A stretch of DNA of 64,000 nucleotides from Saprospiraceae bacterium (GTDB taxonomy: Bacteria; Bacteroidota; Bacteroidia; Chitinophagales; Saprospiraceae), in assembly GCA_016715985.1 (NCBI GenBank), contig JADJXD010000001.1, positions 2,976,001 to 3,040,000 on the forward strand, read 5' to 3'. The notes below the pieces were generated by a model. That model had not been told where the DNA came from. It saw only the letters and a list, made by a program, of their open reading frames with translations, and made no database searches. Both the position numbers and the translations under genes were made by a program. Shown piece by piece: positions 15,766 to 25,817 of this stretch. The stretch's first letter is position 1. Every line of letters begins with the position of its first letter.

Positions 15766-17010
15766 TTAGGATTCAGAAACCATCATTGCATAGTTGCCTC
15801 TTTCTATGTTTTGATAGGCACTCATTTCATGTTCTGATACATCGAGACCTTTGAGCTCCATCTCTTCAGTTACTCTGATTCCTACTGTTTTTTTGATAAT
15901 GTACAGGACACCATATGCAAATGCAAAAGTAAATGCTCCAATAGACGCCACGCCGATCAATTGGGTTATAAAATTTCCTGCACCAAAAATGCCAACAGCC
16001 AATGTTCCCCAAATCCCGCATACTAAATGTACAGACGTAGCGCCTACAGGATCATCAAGTTTTAACTTGTCAAAAAATACGACTGAAAAAGGTATGATTG
16101 CACCCGCTACTGCACCCACAATGATAGCGTATCCCGGTGTGAAACCATCTGCACCCGCCGTAATTCCTACCAATCCTGCTAAAACACCATTAAGGACCAT
16201 AGAATGATCGAGAGACTTAAATTTTAAATATGAGACGATAAATGTTGTCAAAGCTCCCGCAGCAGCACCCAGACAAGTCGTCACAAAAACTAAAGAAACT
16301 GCACCCGGATCTGCCGAAAGTACAGAACCACCATTGAATCCAAACCATCCAAACCAAAGAAGAAACGCACCGATGGTTGCTAATGGCATATTATGTCCCG
16401 GGATAGGCCTGACGCCATTTTTGGTATATTTTCCTTTTCGGGCACCTAACAAAATGATCGCAGCGAGAGCACCCCAGCCTCCCACACTATGTACAAGTGT
16501 CGAGCCGGCAAAATCAATAAATCCAATGTCATTCAGCCATCCGCCACCCCATTTCCACATGCCCGTAACAGGGTAGGATATCATGACAAAAAAAGCAACA
16601 AAAACAAGAAATGGCATCAACTTGATTCTCTCAGCAACCGCACCGGAAACAATGCTGGCACATGTTGCGGCAAACATAGACTGAAATATAAAATCTGTGT
16701 AATAGGCATATTTGCCATCTGCATACTCTTCCAGACCTGCGGCTCCTTCCGGCAAACTAAGTCCAAAACCTCCGAAACCTAATATACCACCTGAAAAATC
16801 TGATCCCGGATACATCAGATTAAATCCGACAGCATAGTAAGTAAGCAGCCCGATACAAATGATAATGACATTCTTAAATAAAATATTGACTGTGTTTTTT
16901 TGTTGTACGAGACCCGCTTCTAAAGTGGCAAATCCTAAATGCATAATAAATACCATCATTGTTGCGATCAGTATCCACAAATTATTGGCGATAAATGTTC
17001 CTTCTGACAT
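15766..17010 (-). CDS. amtB: ammonium transporter
   Basis: An Amt/MEP/Rh family inner-membrane channel of 414 aa with about 11 membrane segments. Family landmarks are NLWILIATMMVFIMHLGFA (first helix, no cleavable signal), LVHSVGGWGAL with the pore-region His, and VHLVCGIWGTLAVG with the second pore His. It imports ammonium when nitrogen is scarce. It lies 29 bases after the PII gene on the same strand, the usual glnK-amtB pair in which the PII protein blocks the channel when nitrogen is ample. Confidence 0.95.
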   Translation of the reverse strand: MSEGTFIANNLWILIATMMVFIMHLGFATLEAGLVQQKNTVNILFKNVIIICIGLLTYYAVGFNLMYPGSDFSGGILGFGGFGLSLPEGAAGLEEYADGKYAYYTDFIFQSMFAATCASIVSGAVAERIKLMPFLVFVAFFVMISYPVTGMWKWGGGWLNDIGFIDFAGSTLVHSVGGWGALAAIILLGARKGKYTKNGVRPIPGHNMPLATIGAFLLWFGWFGFNGGSVLSADPGAVSLVFVTTCLGAAAGALTTFIVSYLKFKSLDHSMVLNGVLAGLVGITAGADGFTPGYAIIVGAVAGAIIPFSVVFFDKLKLDDPVGATSVHLVCGIWGTLAVGIFGAGNFITQLIGVASIGAFTFAFAYGVLYIIKKTVGIRVTEEMELKGLDVSEHEMSAYQNIERGNYAMMVSES

Positions 17011-17039
17011 AATTGGTTTTATTTAATGGATAAATTTTT

Positions 17040-17378
17040 TTAAAGAGCAGATTCGTTGATTTTACCTGTTCGGACAGAAATAATTTCATCAATAGAAGTA
17101 ATGATTATTTTTCCATCCCCGATTTCACCGGTATGGGCAGCATTTCTGATTGCTTCTACAATTTTTTTTACATTTTGATCCTCAATGATGATTTCTATTT
17201 TCATTCGGGCGATGTAGCCAATATCATATTCCACCCCACGATATATGGCGTGTTCTGCAATTTGTTTTCCGTAACCTTTAACTTCAAAAAATGTAAAAAA
17301 ACTAGCTCCTGCGCTACTCAGTTCATTTTTTACTGTTTCAAATTTTGAAGATCTGATAATGGCTTCTATCTTCTTCAT
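17040..17378 (-). CDS. glnK: PII nitrogen regulatory protein
   Basis: A 112-aa trimeric signal protein that binds ATP, ADP and 2-oxoglutarate. The T-loop YRGVEYDIGY has Tyr51 at the position uridylylated in Proteobacteria. The B-loop region TGEIGDGKI and the C-terminal VRTGK are present. Its linkage to amtB suggests GlnK-like control of ammonium uptake. A TACATTTG box at forward 17408-17415 may be its -7 element, without a matching -33. The remainder of 17379-17681 shows no gene. Confidence 0.95.
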   Translation of the reverse strand: MKKIEAIIRSSKFETVKNELSSAGASFFTFFEVKGYGKQIAEHAIYRGVEYDIGYIARMKIEIIIEDQNVKKIVEAIRNAAHTGEIGDGKIIITSIDEIISVRTGKINESAL

Positions 17379-17681
17379 TCATTTAATTTTATGGATGATT
17401 AATAAGTCAAATGTAATTGTGATGCTATTTACTGCATTGTCATTTTTGGTGCAATATGTTATTTGTAATGAACTGAAATTATAGTTACCAATCTGTAAAT
17501 CAATGATTTAATATAAAAATGTATGTAATGGTTAAAATCATCGAAACACATAATTTATATTTATTAATCTTTGATATTGACTATTGTTAATGTCTTCGCA
17601 AAGACATATTATCTGATATTTTATTTTTAAAAGAAATGAGATTGAAAATTAAATTATATTTGGTTTTCAAAACGGTGATAT

Positions 17682-19703
17682 ATGAAAAATCTGACCTTCC
17701 TGTTCTTTCTCCAATTAATTGCAATAAATAGTTTACTTTGTCAAAATACTTATGATCTGTTTTCAACACCAGGATTGTTTTACGGTATAGCCTACATTGA
17801 TTCATATGCAAATTTCAATATTAGGAATAATTCTATTTTTTATCAAAGAGATACGATTATCAATAATAAAAGATTTTTACAGTTTGCTTCTACTAATAAT
17901 CCGCTTTCAAAATGGCATATTTATATAGAGGGATATAAAGTTTTTGCTAAAGAAAATATTTCTGATACTAAGGACTTGTTATATGACTTTGGTGCAGAAC
18001 CGGGTGACACAGTTAAAACACTAACTAAAATTTACAAAGTACTTAGTAAAGAAGTTCGTCAGCTCAATGACGGGAAAGACAGAATCTATATGAAATTACA
18101 TCATTTGTCATCACCTGCATTTACTGTGGAATGGATGGAAGGAATCGGAGATTTAAGAAACAGTTTGATATTCTTATTATATCATCATCCTTTTGATGTG
18201 CATTTAGTTTGTGTAAATGTAGGTGGACAAATAATTTACCAAAATGATGTAGAGAACATTAGTTGTAAAAGTTTAAATTGTATTCGGTCAGGGAGTAAGT
18301 TTTCTTATACACACACCGGCGAAGAATTGCAGTTTATAAATCAGTCTGAGTACTATGAGGAAGTTGAGTGGGATTTTGGCGACGGTACAACTTCAACTGA
18401 ATTACATCCGACACATCGATATGAAACTCCGGGTTGCAAAGAAGTCAGTCTCAGGACTACTTCGCTTTGTGGTACAGAATCTGTATCAAAACAAAAAATT
18501 GATTATTGTGAGACAGGAGACTGGCAAACTGTAGCAAATTATGAAGTTCAGGGTGGTATAAATCAATTTCATTATATAAATGCTAAAGAGATTTGGGCTT
18601 CAAATATAAAATCATTATATTACTCAAAAGATGCAGGAAAGACATTTGAACAGATTGCTTTCAAAGCAGACGCTATTAAAACTACAGATTACATCAGGTC
18701 AACTGCCTTTAAAGGGGATAATGGAGTTATATTTTTTTGGACCAACAAAGGAAATAAAAGAGTTTATCAAATTTATATCACCGATGACAAAGGAAAGACG
18801 TGGAAAATATCAAAGGAGTTTACAGATTACTCTATGGGTTTTATTAATTATGGTAATACTTGTATGATTGTTAGTTACGACCCAAAATCACCCGCGTACA
18901 TTTCATATAATCTGGGAAAATTGTGGTTTGAATTGAAGTTGCCTTTTCCCAATGGAATTCGAAGTTTGGACTATAAAGACAATGTATTAGTAGCAGTTCA
19001 GAGAAATCCGGCATTAGGACTAACGAAAAATTCGGCATCCTATTCTTTAGATGAAGGAAAAACATGGAATACACAGCCCTTGCCTCCATTTATCTATATG
19101 TCCGTTATTGACACTGATAATGTCTATTTATTAACTGAAACATTTGAAATATTACATGTACAGGATCGGTTCAGAAGTATAAAGAAGATATACCAGTTTC
19201 AAGATCTGAGATATTTAAATCAAATGATTTTCAAGGATTTAAATCATGGTTATTTACTGACCGGAGAAAAAATATATTTTACTTCTGACGGAGGAAAAAA
19301 TTGGGACGAACAAAATTGTTTGGGAGAAAATATAAGAATGCTGCAAACAGATCATAATAATAATTTTTTTGCTTTAAATGATTCCAATCTGCTGAGATAC
19401 ATTCCTATTGGTGTAAAACCTGAATGTTCAACATTTTATAAAGATGAAGGTAAAGAAATAAACCCGGTGAATATTTTTCCAAATCCTGTGCTATCGGGTG
19501 AACAGTTTCAGGTAGTAAATAACACTAAGGGAATGCTTACAATTGATATTTTTGATTTTACCGGACGGCTTGTTATTTCCTCCAATGTGATCGATTCCAA
19601 CGATATATATTGCGGTACGGTACTGAACAGTGGAAATTACATTGTCAGAATTTTTGAGGAAGATACACGTAAATACTTTTCAAAGGTAATTACGGTACTT
19701 TAA
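17682..19703 (+). CDS. secreted PKD/BNR protein with type IX C-terminal sorting domain
   Basis: A 673-aa exported protein. The signal peptide ends near NSLLCQ. A PKD domain sits around residues 215-265 (VEWDFGDGTTS, then HRYETPGCKEV). Roughly residues 285-580 form a beta-propeller-like region with repeated 'S-D-GKTW' BNR/photosystem-stability-type motifs (YSKDAGKTFE, TDDKGKTWK, YSLDEGKTWN, TSDGGKNWD). The last 80 residues are a type A sorting domain beginning NIFPNPV, with GNYIVRI near the end. Its surface role is unknown. TATATTTG at 17655-17662 is a possible -7 box. Confidence 0.85.
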   Translation: MKNLTFLFFLQLIAINSLLCQNTYDLFSTPGLFYGIAYIDSYANFNIRNNSIFYQRDTIINNKRFLQFASTNNPLSKWHIYIEGYKVFAKENISDTKDLLYDFGAEPGDTVKTLTKIYKVLSKEVRQLNDGKDRIYMKLHHLSSPAFTVEWMEGIGDLRNSLIFLLYHHPFDVHLVCVNVGGQIIYQNDVENISCKSLNCIRSGSKFSYTHTGEELQFINQSEYYEEVEWDFGDGTTSTELHPTHRYETPGCKEVSLRTTSLCGTESVSKQKIDYCETGDWQTVANYEVQGGINQFHYINAKEIWASNIKSLYYSKDAGKTFEQIAFKADAIKTTDYIRSTAFKGDNGVIFFWTNKGNKRVYQIYITDDKGKTWKISKEFTDYSMGFINYGNTCMIVSYDPKSPAYISYNLGKLWFELKLPFPNGIRSLDYKDNVLVAVQRNPALGLTKNSASYSLDEGKTWNTQPLPPFIYMSVIDTDNVYLLTETFEILHVQDRFRSIKKIYQFQDLRYLNQMIFKDLNHGYLLTGEKIYFTSDGGKNWDEQNCLGENIRMLQTDHNNNFFALNDSNLLRYIPIGVKPECSTFYKDEGKEINPVNIFPNPVLSGEQFQVVNNTKGMLTIDIFDFTGRLVISSNVIDSNDIYCGTVLNSGNYIVRIFEEDTRKYFSKVITVL

Positions 19704-19732
19704 GAAATAAGGAAGAACTTTATAAACTAATT

Positions 19733-20134
19733 CTACAACAATGCCTTCAAAAGTTCAGTGAGTTTTTCCTGCGTATGACCTTTGCCGGAGAGTCTGTGTT
19801 TTTCTACTCCATCTTTATAGATAGTAATAGTTGGAAACCCCGTGATGTTATATTTCTGATTGGTATCTTTATTTTTTTCAAAATCCACCTGACCGAATGT
19901 GACTTTACTTAATGAAGGGTCTTTGACAAGTCCTTCTACATCAGGACGTTGGGATGCACAGATAGAGCACCAGGTAGCATGAAAAAACATCAGTGAAACA
20001 CCTTGTTGAATTTTAGCGTCATAATCTGCAACTCCGGAGATATCCTCCAATACTTTGGGTCCGGTATTCAGATCTTCTTTATTGCACGAAAGACAAACAG
20101 TAAAAAGGAAAATAATGACAAGTATTCTGGGCAT
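19733..20134 (-). CDS. thioredoxin-family lipoprotein
   Basis: A 133-aa periplasmic thiol-disulfide protein. The lipoprotein signal ends with CLSC, and the thioredoxin domain carries WCSIC as the CxxC active site and cis-Pro in GFPTITIYKDG. The motif CSIC is unusual compared with CGPC and suggests a specialised redox role. The ATG at 20134 is preferred over the upstream TTG because that TTG lies inside the promoter -7 box. Confidence 0.85.
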   Translation of the reverse strand: MPRILVIIFLFTVCLSCNKEDLNTGPKVLEDISGVADYDAKIQQGVSLMFFHATWCSICASQRPDVEGLVKDPSLSKVTFGQVDFEKNKDTNQKYNITGFPTITIYKDGVEKHRLSGKGHTQEKLTELLKALL

Positions 20135-20152
20135 GATTATATTTTTTAATTG

Positions 20153-20184
20153 CAAATATAGGTTTTTGAAATTATTCGGAACAA
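20153..20184 (-). promoter_or_regulatory. promoter of the thioredoxin lipoprotein gene
   Basis: The minus strand reads TTG (forward 20182-20184), 21 bases, then TATATTTG (forward 20153-20160). The short distance to the ATG at 20134 implies a leader of about 12 bases. Confidence 0.65.
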
Positions 20185-20209
20185 CCGTTTTCTGATTTTT
20201 TTCCTTTGA

Positions 20210-21427
20210 TTACACAATTGATTCATTCACCGTATGTTTCCATTTGGGAAAGTGGTCTGTGAATTGTGAGCCCGCACTTTTGTGTAAAACACGCCGGAAA
20301 AGTATATCGTCTTTTGATGATACGTTTCTCAGATAGCTGTCACGACCATGATTTCGGATGTATGATATTACTTCTTCAATTTTTTCCAACTGTCTGTTTT
20401 TTAGCCAGATAACCGGATCAAAACTCCAAATATAGGTTGCGTTGGTATTGAGCATCTCCCAGATGTAGTGCACCATTTTATCACCTTTTATTGTGAATAA
20501 AAATCCTATTTTAGGCGTCAATGTAAAATGTAATTTTTCACTTTCACTTTGCAGATTTCCTGCCAGGTATTCGAGTTGTTTTTTATTTCGGATATCATCC
20601 GTTTTCATTATGTGATCAAAAAGTTCTTGCTGTGACATAGGATTGGTTCCCAGCATATTCCGGTCAAAAGGCTCAAAAAGATCCGGTGCCGTAAAAAGAC
20701 TTTTATCCACTTCATGAATAAATCGCGGTGGTTTTTTTAGTTTTTCCAGACGTATAAATTTGATGGTGTCTATTGCTACATCTTTGATCATTTCTATTTC
20801 TTTCGAAGCCGCAATGATCCGGTTGACGCTCTTGCCTTCCTTATGAATTACCAGCAACACTTCAAAAGTGCAGCTGTTAAAATGGTTGGGAAAATAACTT
20901 TTGATGTATTCAAATTCCGGGAGGATATGACTGTTATTAATTTTAATCTCGACGGTGTGATCCAGCCAGGGTAATTTCTGATCAAAAGTGATAAACCCCA
21001 TTCCAAATCTGACCTTATTAAAAGAAGCATTGACTTTTAGATGGATTAGTTTTTCGTTCGTTTGATTAGTTACGGGCATCGTTTCTGATAGAAGGTTTAG
21101 AAAAGAAGTCTTTTTATAGAAGCTAAGATCTGCATTAAAAGCCGGCCAGTAAATATCTGTAAATGTCAGCCGAAGTACAGCAGCTTTTGGTTTTTGATTC
21201 AGAAAATGGTCTAAATATGCTGGTCTGTAATTAATAATCCTGATCGTGAGATTGGCATCCGTTTTTGAGTATGAGATCATTTCGGCCTCCCAGTAAATAT
21301 CTCTGCCTTCTGTAAATCGAAATTCGCCGTATGGTAAATTGGTGTTTTCTATTGGAATATTGAGTTGATCATTGAGCCGGATACCGGTGTTTGTGATACA
21401 AAGTATGATGCTTTTTTGATCAGACAT
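20210..21427 (-). CDS. protein of unknown function, coupled to bestrophin gene
   Basis: A 405-aa, probably cytoplasmic protein with no signal peptide, no membrane segment and no catalytic motif that I recognise. The N-terminal half looks beta-rich (IYWEAEMISYS, LTIRIINYRPAYLDHFL), and the C-terminal half has helices, including a YIWEMLNTNATYIWSF segment. Its start lies 6 bases after the bestrophin stop, so the two are one operon and it may have a role linked to that channel. Confidence 0.6.
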   Translation of the reverse strand: MSDQKSIILCITNTGIRLNDQLNIPIENTNLPYGEFRFTEGRDIYWEAEMISYSKTDANLTIRIINYRPAYLDHFLNQKPKAAVLRLTFTDIYWPAFNADLSFYKKTSFLNLLSETMPVTNQTNEKLIHLKVNASFNKVRFGMGFITFDQKLPWLDHTVEIKINNSHILPEFEYIKSYFPNHFNSCTFEVLLVIHKEGKSVNRIIAASKEIEMIKDVAIDTIKFIRLEKLKKPPRFIHEVDKSLFTAPDLFEPFDRNMLGTNPMSQQELFDHIMKTDDIRNKKQLEYLAGNLQSESEKLHFTLTPKIGFLFTIKGDKMVHYIWEMLNTNATYIWSFDPVIWLKNRQLEKIEEVISYIRNHGRDSYLRNVSSKDDILFRRVLHKSAGSQFTDHFPKWKHTVNESIV

Positions 21428-21433
21428 TTTAGT

Positions 21434-22297
21434 TTACCTTAATATTTCTGTGACATTGGCTTCAATGGTTTCGCATATCTGATCGGTCGGTAAGTCGTTT
21501 GCATCTGTGCCGAATGGATCTTCAATTTCTTCAGCGAGCAACTCGATACTACCAAATACATAGTAAATTAATGCCACAATGGCCATCGCCCAATATCCAA
21601 ATTCACGCACAAATCCTATCGGCATAGTAAATACATAAATAAAGATAATCTTTTTCAGATACATACTGTAAGAATATGGTATGGGTGTTCTTTTTATCCT
21701 TTCACAAGCTCCTATATTATCAGTAAAGGATTGTAACTCATTATTCAGGTACAGCATGATTTCGGCTGTGATGCGACCATGAATATAGAGTTTATAAATC
21801 TCAGCATAAAGAGTGAGCATGATTTTATTGGGAAGATGTAATGCATCATCAAAATATTCGGGAGGATAGTGGTCTAGTGAACGCATATTTTCAGTTTTGG
21901 CTCCACTTCTCAGATGTTCTTTAGCAGCATACACATAGTCAGTAATGAGAGACTTAAAAAGATTTTTCTCTTTTTCATCTGACAATATTACTGATAATTT
22001 CAGAGCAAGATTTCTGGAATTATTTACAAAACTACCCCATATTTTTCTGCCTTCCCACCATCGTTCATAAGATGTGTTCGTACGGAACACCAATAACAGC
22101 GATAATGCAAATCCCACTAACGCATGAATCGTAGTGGTGTTTTTAAAAGTGACATTAAAAACTTCATTTTCCAGATAAGCCACAATGCCGGTAAAGATGG
22201 CCACACCCGCAATTCCGGGTAACATTATCCTGAAGGTATCGCTTTTATGAAAATTAAAAATAAGGTTCCACCAATCTTTCGGGTTATAAATGACCAT
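21434..22297 (-). CDS. bestrophin-family chloride channel-like protein
   Basis: A 287-aa inner-membrane protein of the bestrophin (UPF0187) family, pentameric anion or cation channels. Typical features are the N-terminal WWNLIFNFHKSDTF region, LLVFRTNTSYERWWEGRKIWG after the first helix pair, and LIYYVFGSIELLAEEIEDPFG, the calcium-clasp-like acidic motif near residue 255. Length is normal. It is the first gene of a two-gene operon. Confidence 0.9.
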   Translation of the reverse strand: MVIYNPKDWWNLIFNFHKSDTFRIMLPGIAGVAIFTGIVAYLENEVFNVTFKNTTTIHALVGFALSLLLVFRTNTSYERWWEGRKIWGSFVNNSRNLALKLSVILSDEKEKNLFKSLITDYVYAAKEHLRSGAKTENMRSLDHYPPEYFDDALHLPNKIMLTLYAEIYKLYIHGRITAEIMLYLNNELQSFTDNIGACERIKRTPIPYSYSMYLKKIIFIYVFTMPIGFVREFGYWAMAIVALIYYVFGSIELLAEEIEDPFGTDANDLPTDQICETIEANVTEILR

Positions 22298-22397
22298 TGT
22301 TTGTTATGCTGTTATTTCGACTGCAAAAAAAGCTATTTATTTGCAACTCCTGTTAAATTGTCGCATAAATAATAGCGAACTCCAAAAAGATAAGCAA

Positions 22398-22430
22398 TTT
22401 GAGCAAATGAACAAATAAAGCTTAGTTTTG
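22398..22430 (+). promoter_or_regulatory. promoter of the arsS operon
   Basis: TTTG at 22398-22401, a 21-base spacer and TAGTTTTG at 22423-22430, 37 bases before the ATG. Confidence 0.6.
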
Positions 22431-22467
22431 TCCTTTCTTAGTTCATTTAAAAATCAAACTTAATTTT

Positions 22468-22803
22468 ATGTCAAATCATTATTTTAATCCGGAAGACCTG
22501 AAGAAATTTGGAAATATTACGGAATTTCAGGAGCCTATGGGCAAAAAGTTCTTTGAGTGGTATGGAGAGGTATTTGCAGAAGGAGCACTTACAAAAAGGG
22601 AAAAAAGCCTTATTGCGCTGGCGGTGGCTCATGCAGTAGGTTGTCCTTATTGTATGGATGCATATACATCCGGCTGTCTTTCTGAAGGAGCAGATGAAGA
22701 ACAAATGATGGAAGCAGTCCACGTCGCCGCAGCCATCAAAGGTGGAGCAACATTGGTAAACAGTGTTATGATGATGAATCAGGTGAAATCTAAATTGATG
22801 TAA
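22468..22803 (+). CDS. AhpD/carboxymuconolactone decarboxylase-like, arsenosugar-associated
   Basis: A 111-aa protein of the AhpD/CMD fold with the redox pair Cys59 and Cys62 in GCPYCMDAY. AhpD-type members reduce peroxides through this CxxC. A dedicated subgroup is found beside arsS and is named arsenosugar biosynthesis-associated peroxidase-like. The next gene is arsS, 39 bases away on the same strand, which supports that subgroup. Confidence 0.85.
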   Translation: MSNHYFNPEDLKKFGNITEFQEPMGKKFFEWYGEVFAEGALTKREKSLIALAVAHAVGCPYCMDAYTSGCLSEGADEEQMMEAVHVAAAIKGGATLVNSVMMMNQVKSKLM

Positions 22804-22842
22804 TCCATTTCATCAAATTCAATATTAATAACTTAGTTCCAA

Positions 22843-23898
22843 ATGAGTATCAGACAAAAAAGCAAGTCGCTTTCTTCTTCACATAATCAGTTATCCGATA
22901 CTTTTTTTCAATTGAAAGTATTAAACGGAGAAGCTTTGGTTCCTGATACCTTTACTAGCTTTTCAGAAAAGATTGTTACACACCTGACACCTCGAGTACC
23001 CGAAATATTGCAAATCAATATCGGCAAACTTTGTAATCAAACCTGTGCACATTGCCATGTGGATGCCGGACCGGATAAGAAAGTGGAAAATATGAATAAA
23101 GTTACACTGGAAAAATGTCTGCAAATCCTTTCCAAATTTGATATACCTACAGTAGATATAACAGGTGGTGCCCCGGAAATGAATCCACATTTCAGATGGT
23201 TTGTAGAAGAATGCACCAAATTGGGTAAAAAAGTGATGAATCGTTGTAATCTAACCATTATCAGGGCAAATAAAAAGTATTATGATCTACCTGCATTTTT
23301 TGCTCAACACAAGGTGCACGTTATTTCTTCCCTTCCTTATTTTTCAAAAACAAGAACAGATAGTCAAAGAGGAGATGGTGTGTTTGATGATTCTATTGAA
23401 GCCCTAAAAATGTTGAATTCGGTAGGATACGGGAATCAAGATTCGGGTCTTATCCTCGATTTGGTGTATAATCCTTCAGGAGCATTTCTGCCCGGAGATC
23501 AACACGGATTGGAAGTAGAATTTAAAAGACAGTTAAGTCGAAAGTTTGGCATAGAATTCAATAATTTATTTGCTATCACAAATCTACCCATTAGCCGTTT
23601 CCTGGATTATCTGATTTCATCTGACAATTATGAATCGTACATGCAAACACTTGAAGATGCCTATAATCCGGCTACTTTGGATGGATTGATGTGCAGATAT
23701 ACACTTTCTGTCAGTTGGGATGGATATATTTATGATTGTGATTTTAATCAGATGCTGGATCTGAAGGTGGCATCTACTTCACAGCATATTAACCATTTTG
23801 ATATGGATGTACTTATGAATCGGAAGATTGTAGTAAATCAGCATTGTTATGGATGTACAGCCGGAGCGGGTAGTAGTTGTGGAGGAGAGATAGCCTGA
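22843..23898 (+). CDS. arsS: arsenosugar biosynthesis radical SAM protein
   Basis: A 351-aa radical SAM enzyme. The 4Fe-4S cluster motif is CNQTCAHC (Cys64, Cys68, Cys71), followed by DITGGAPEMNPHF. The C-terminal domain is Cys-rich and ends CYGCTAGAGSSCGG, typical of ArsS. ArsS is thought to attach the adenosyl group to methylated arsenic on the way to arsenosugars. Some relatives carry selenocysteine in the C-terminal motif; here it is encoded as cysteine. The usual companion methyltransferase arsM is not in this window. Confidence 0.92.
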   Translation: MSIRQKSKSLSSSHNQLSDTFFQLKVLNGEALVPDTFTSFSEKIVTHLTPRVPEILQINIGKLCNQTCAHCHVDAGPDKKVENMNKVTLEKCLQILSKFDIPTVDITGGAPEMNPHFRWFVEECTKLGKKVMNRCNLTIIRANKKYYDLPAFFAQHKVHVISSLPYFSKTRTDSQRGDGVFDDSIEALKMLNSVGYGNQDSGLILDLVYNPSGAFLPGDQHGLEVEFKRQLSRKFGIEFNNLFAITNLPISRFLDYLISSDNYESYMQTLEDAYNPATLDGLMCRYTLSVSWDGYIYDCDFNQMLDLKVASTSQHINHFDMDVLMNRKIVVNQHCYGCTAGAGSSCGGEIA

Positions 23899-24026
23899 TT
23901 TTTTATATTACATTTCATTTTCATCCAAAATATATTCAACTTTTATCTCAAACAATGTCAAAAATGACAGCTTTTTTGTAATTTTGAGCGCATTTTTACA
24001 TATATAATTTCAGAAAGTCTTAGTTC

Positions 24027-25817
24027 ATGAATAAGTTTGTTGTATCTGCCCGAAAGTACCGTCCTTCGTCTTTTGATGAAGTAATCGGTCAGGATCATGT
24101 TGCAAAAACACTCAAAAATGCTCTTCAAACAGGACAGCTTGCGCATTCATTTCTATTCACAGGACCAAGAGGGGTAGGCAAAACTACCTGCGCCAGAATA
24201 TTGGCTAAAGTTATTAATTGTGAAAATCCTATCAATAAAACAGAAGCGTGCAATAAATGTAATTCCTGCATATCATTTGCCGACAATGCTTCATTTAATA
24301 TACTCGAACTCGATGCCGCATCCAACAATAGTGTAGAAAATATACGTTCACTGATCGAACAGGTTCGGTTCCGGCCACAGGAGGGAAAATACAAAATATT
24401 TATCATAGATGAGGTACATATGTTGTCTCAGGCTGCCTTTAATGCCTTTCTGAAAACATTGGAAGAGCCACCTGAGTATGCTATTTTTATCCTTGCCACC
24501 ACTGAAAAACATAAAATTATACCTACCATTCTATCCCGATGTCAGATTTTTGATTTCAAAAGAATCCAGATAGAAGATGCCGTCATACAACTACAGAAAA
24601 TATGTGAAGCCGAAGGTAGAAAAGCTGAACATGAAGCACTCCACACTATTGCAGTGAAAGCTGACGGTGCCATGAGGGACGCTCTTTCTATATTTGATAA
24701 AGTTGCCAGTTCTGCCGGAGAGACTATCACGTACAAAGATGTGATTGCAAATCTTAATTTACTGGATTATGAATATTACTTCAAAGTCACCGATGCTTTT
24801 TTGAGAGAAGATTTTAATGATGTACTGCTTACACTCAATGAGGTGATACGATTGGGGTTTGACCCTGAACAGTTTGTACAGGGACTGGCGGATCATCTGA
24901 GGGAAGTAATGATTGCCAAAGATCCTTCAACCATCCAGATGATGGAAGCCAGTGATGATCTCAAAATCAGATATCAGAATCAGGCATTATTGGCAAAGTC
25001 TGCTTTTTTATTATCAGCACTTAATATCCTGAACCAATGTGATATCAATCTGCCGAGAGTAAAAAACAGAAGACTGCATGTAGAAATAGCACTCAGTAAA
25101 ATAAGTTATTTAAGCCGATTGGTGCAAAAAGATTTAGTCAGCGGAGAGCCGCAGGAAAAAAAAACTGAAGTCGTAAGGGAACCGGATTCTGTAATCATTT
25201 CAACTCCTGTTAATAATGAAGAAGTACAGCCCAATTCGAATCAAAAAAGTACTGAAAATGCAGAATCTACAGATATAACATCTGAAATAATTTCTCCTCA
25301 TAACGACACGTTCGAACATCAGGAAAAACAGACTGCTCAACCCAAACCACCAGCTTCTATACCGGGATTGAGCAATATAGAAGCGATCAAAAAATCTATT
25401 GCAGATAAAGAAGCTTCAAAAGCAGAGTCCAGGAAAAATCTGAATATTGATGCAGTCAAAGAGATATGGAAAAGTTACACAGAACTTAATCCATCAAAAA
25501 GTGTGCAGACAGCACTTGGAATTGCATTACTTGATCTGGATGGCAAAGTAATCAAAGTGGATGTTCCGACGACTATTTCAAGAGATATGATACTTCAGGA
25601 GAGTCAATTGGTGGAGAATCTGCGGAATCAATTAGGCACTGCTGATTTGATATTGAATGTTACAGTCAATAAAGATCTTTTTCCGGATTATGAAGACAAC
25701 AGGCCGGTGCAGGCAATGACACAGAGAGAAAAGTATATACTCATGCTTGAAAAAAATCCGGGATTGGGCCTCCTTTCCAAAAAAATAGAATTGAAGCTTG
25801 ATGCGGAGATAATGTAA
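24027..25817 (+). CDS. dnaX: DNA polymerase III subunit gamma/tau
   Basis: The clamp-loader motor of the replicative polymerase. Walker A is GPRGVGKTT (residues 46-54), the zinc cysteines are Cys65, Cys75, Cys78 and Cys81, and the Walker B region is FIIDEVHML near 126-133. Domain III follows to about residue 365, then a charged, Ser/Gln-rich linker and a C-terminal tau-like domain. No slippery A-run frameshift site of the E. coli type was noted. A TAATTTTG box (23979-23986) and the inverted repeat TGTCA-N4-TGACA (23957-23970) lie upstream. Confidence 0.94.
   Translation: MNKFVVSARKYRPSSFDEVIGQDHVAKTLKNALQTGQLAHSFLFTGPRGVGKTTCARILAKVINCENPINKTEACNKCNSCISFADNASFNILELDAASNNSVENIRSLIEQVRFRPQEGKYKIFIIDEVHMLSQAAFNAFLKTLEEPPEYAIFILATTEKHKIIPTILSRCQIFDFKRIQIEDAVIQLQKICEAEGRKAEHEALHTIAVKADGAMRDALSIFDKVASSAGETITYKDVIANLNLLDYEYYFKVTDAFLREDFNDVLLTLNEVIRLGFDPEQFVQGLADHLREVMIAKDPSTIQMMEASDDLKIRYQNQALLAKSAFLLSALNILNQCDINLPRVKNRRLHVEIALSKISYLSRLVQKDLVSGEPQEKKTEVVREPDSVIISTPVNNEEVQPNSNQKSTENAESTDITSEIISPHNDTFEHQEKQTAQPKPPASIPGLSNIEAIKKSIADKEASKAESRKNLNIDAVKEIWKSYTELNPSKSVQTALGIALLDLDGKVIKVDVPTTISRDMILQESQLVENLRNQLGTADLILNVTVNKDLFPDYEDNRPVQAMTQREKYILMLEKNPGLGLLSKKIELKLDAEIM

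Noticed and set aside
15851..16207. 118-aa frame opposite amtB
   Set aside because: Its composition is the mirror of the membrane protein's codons; there is no independent support.
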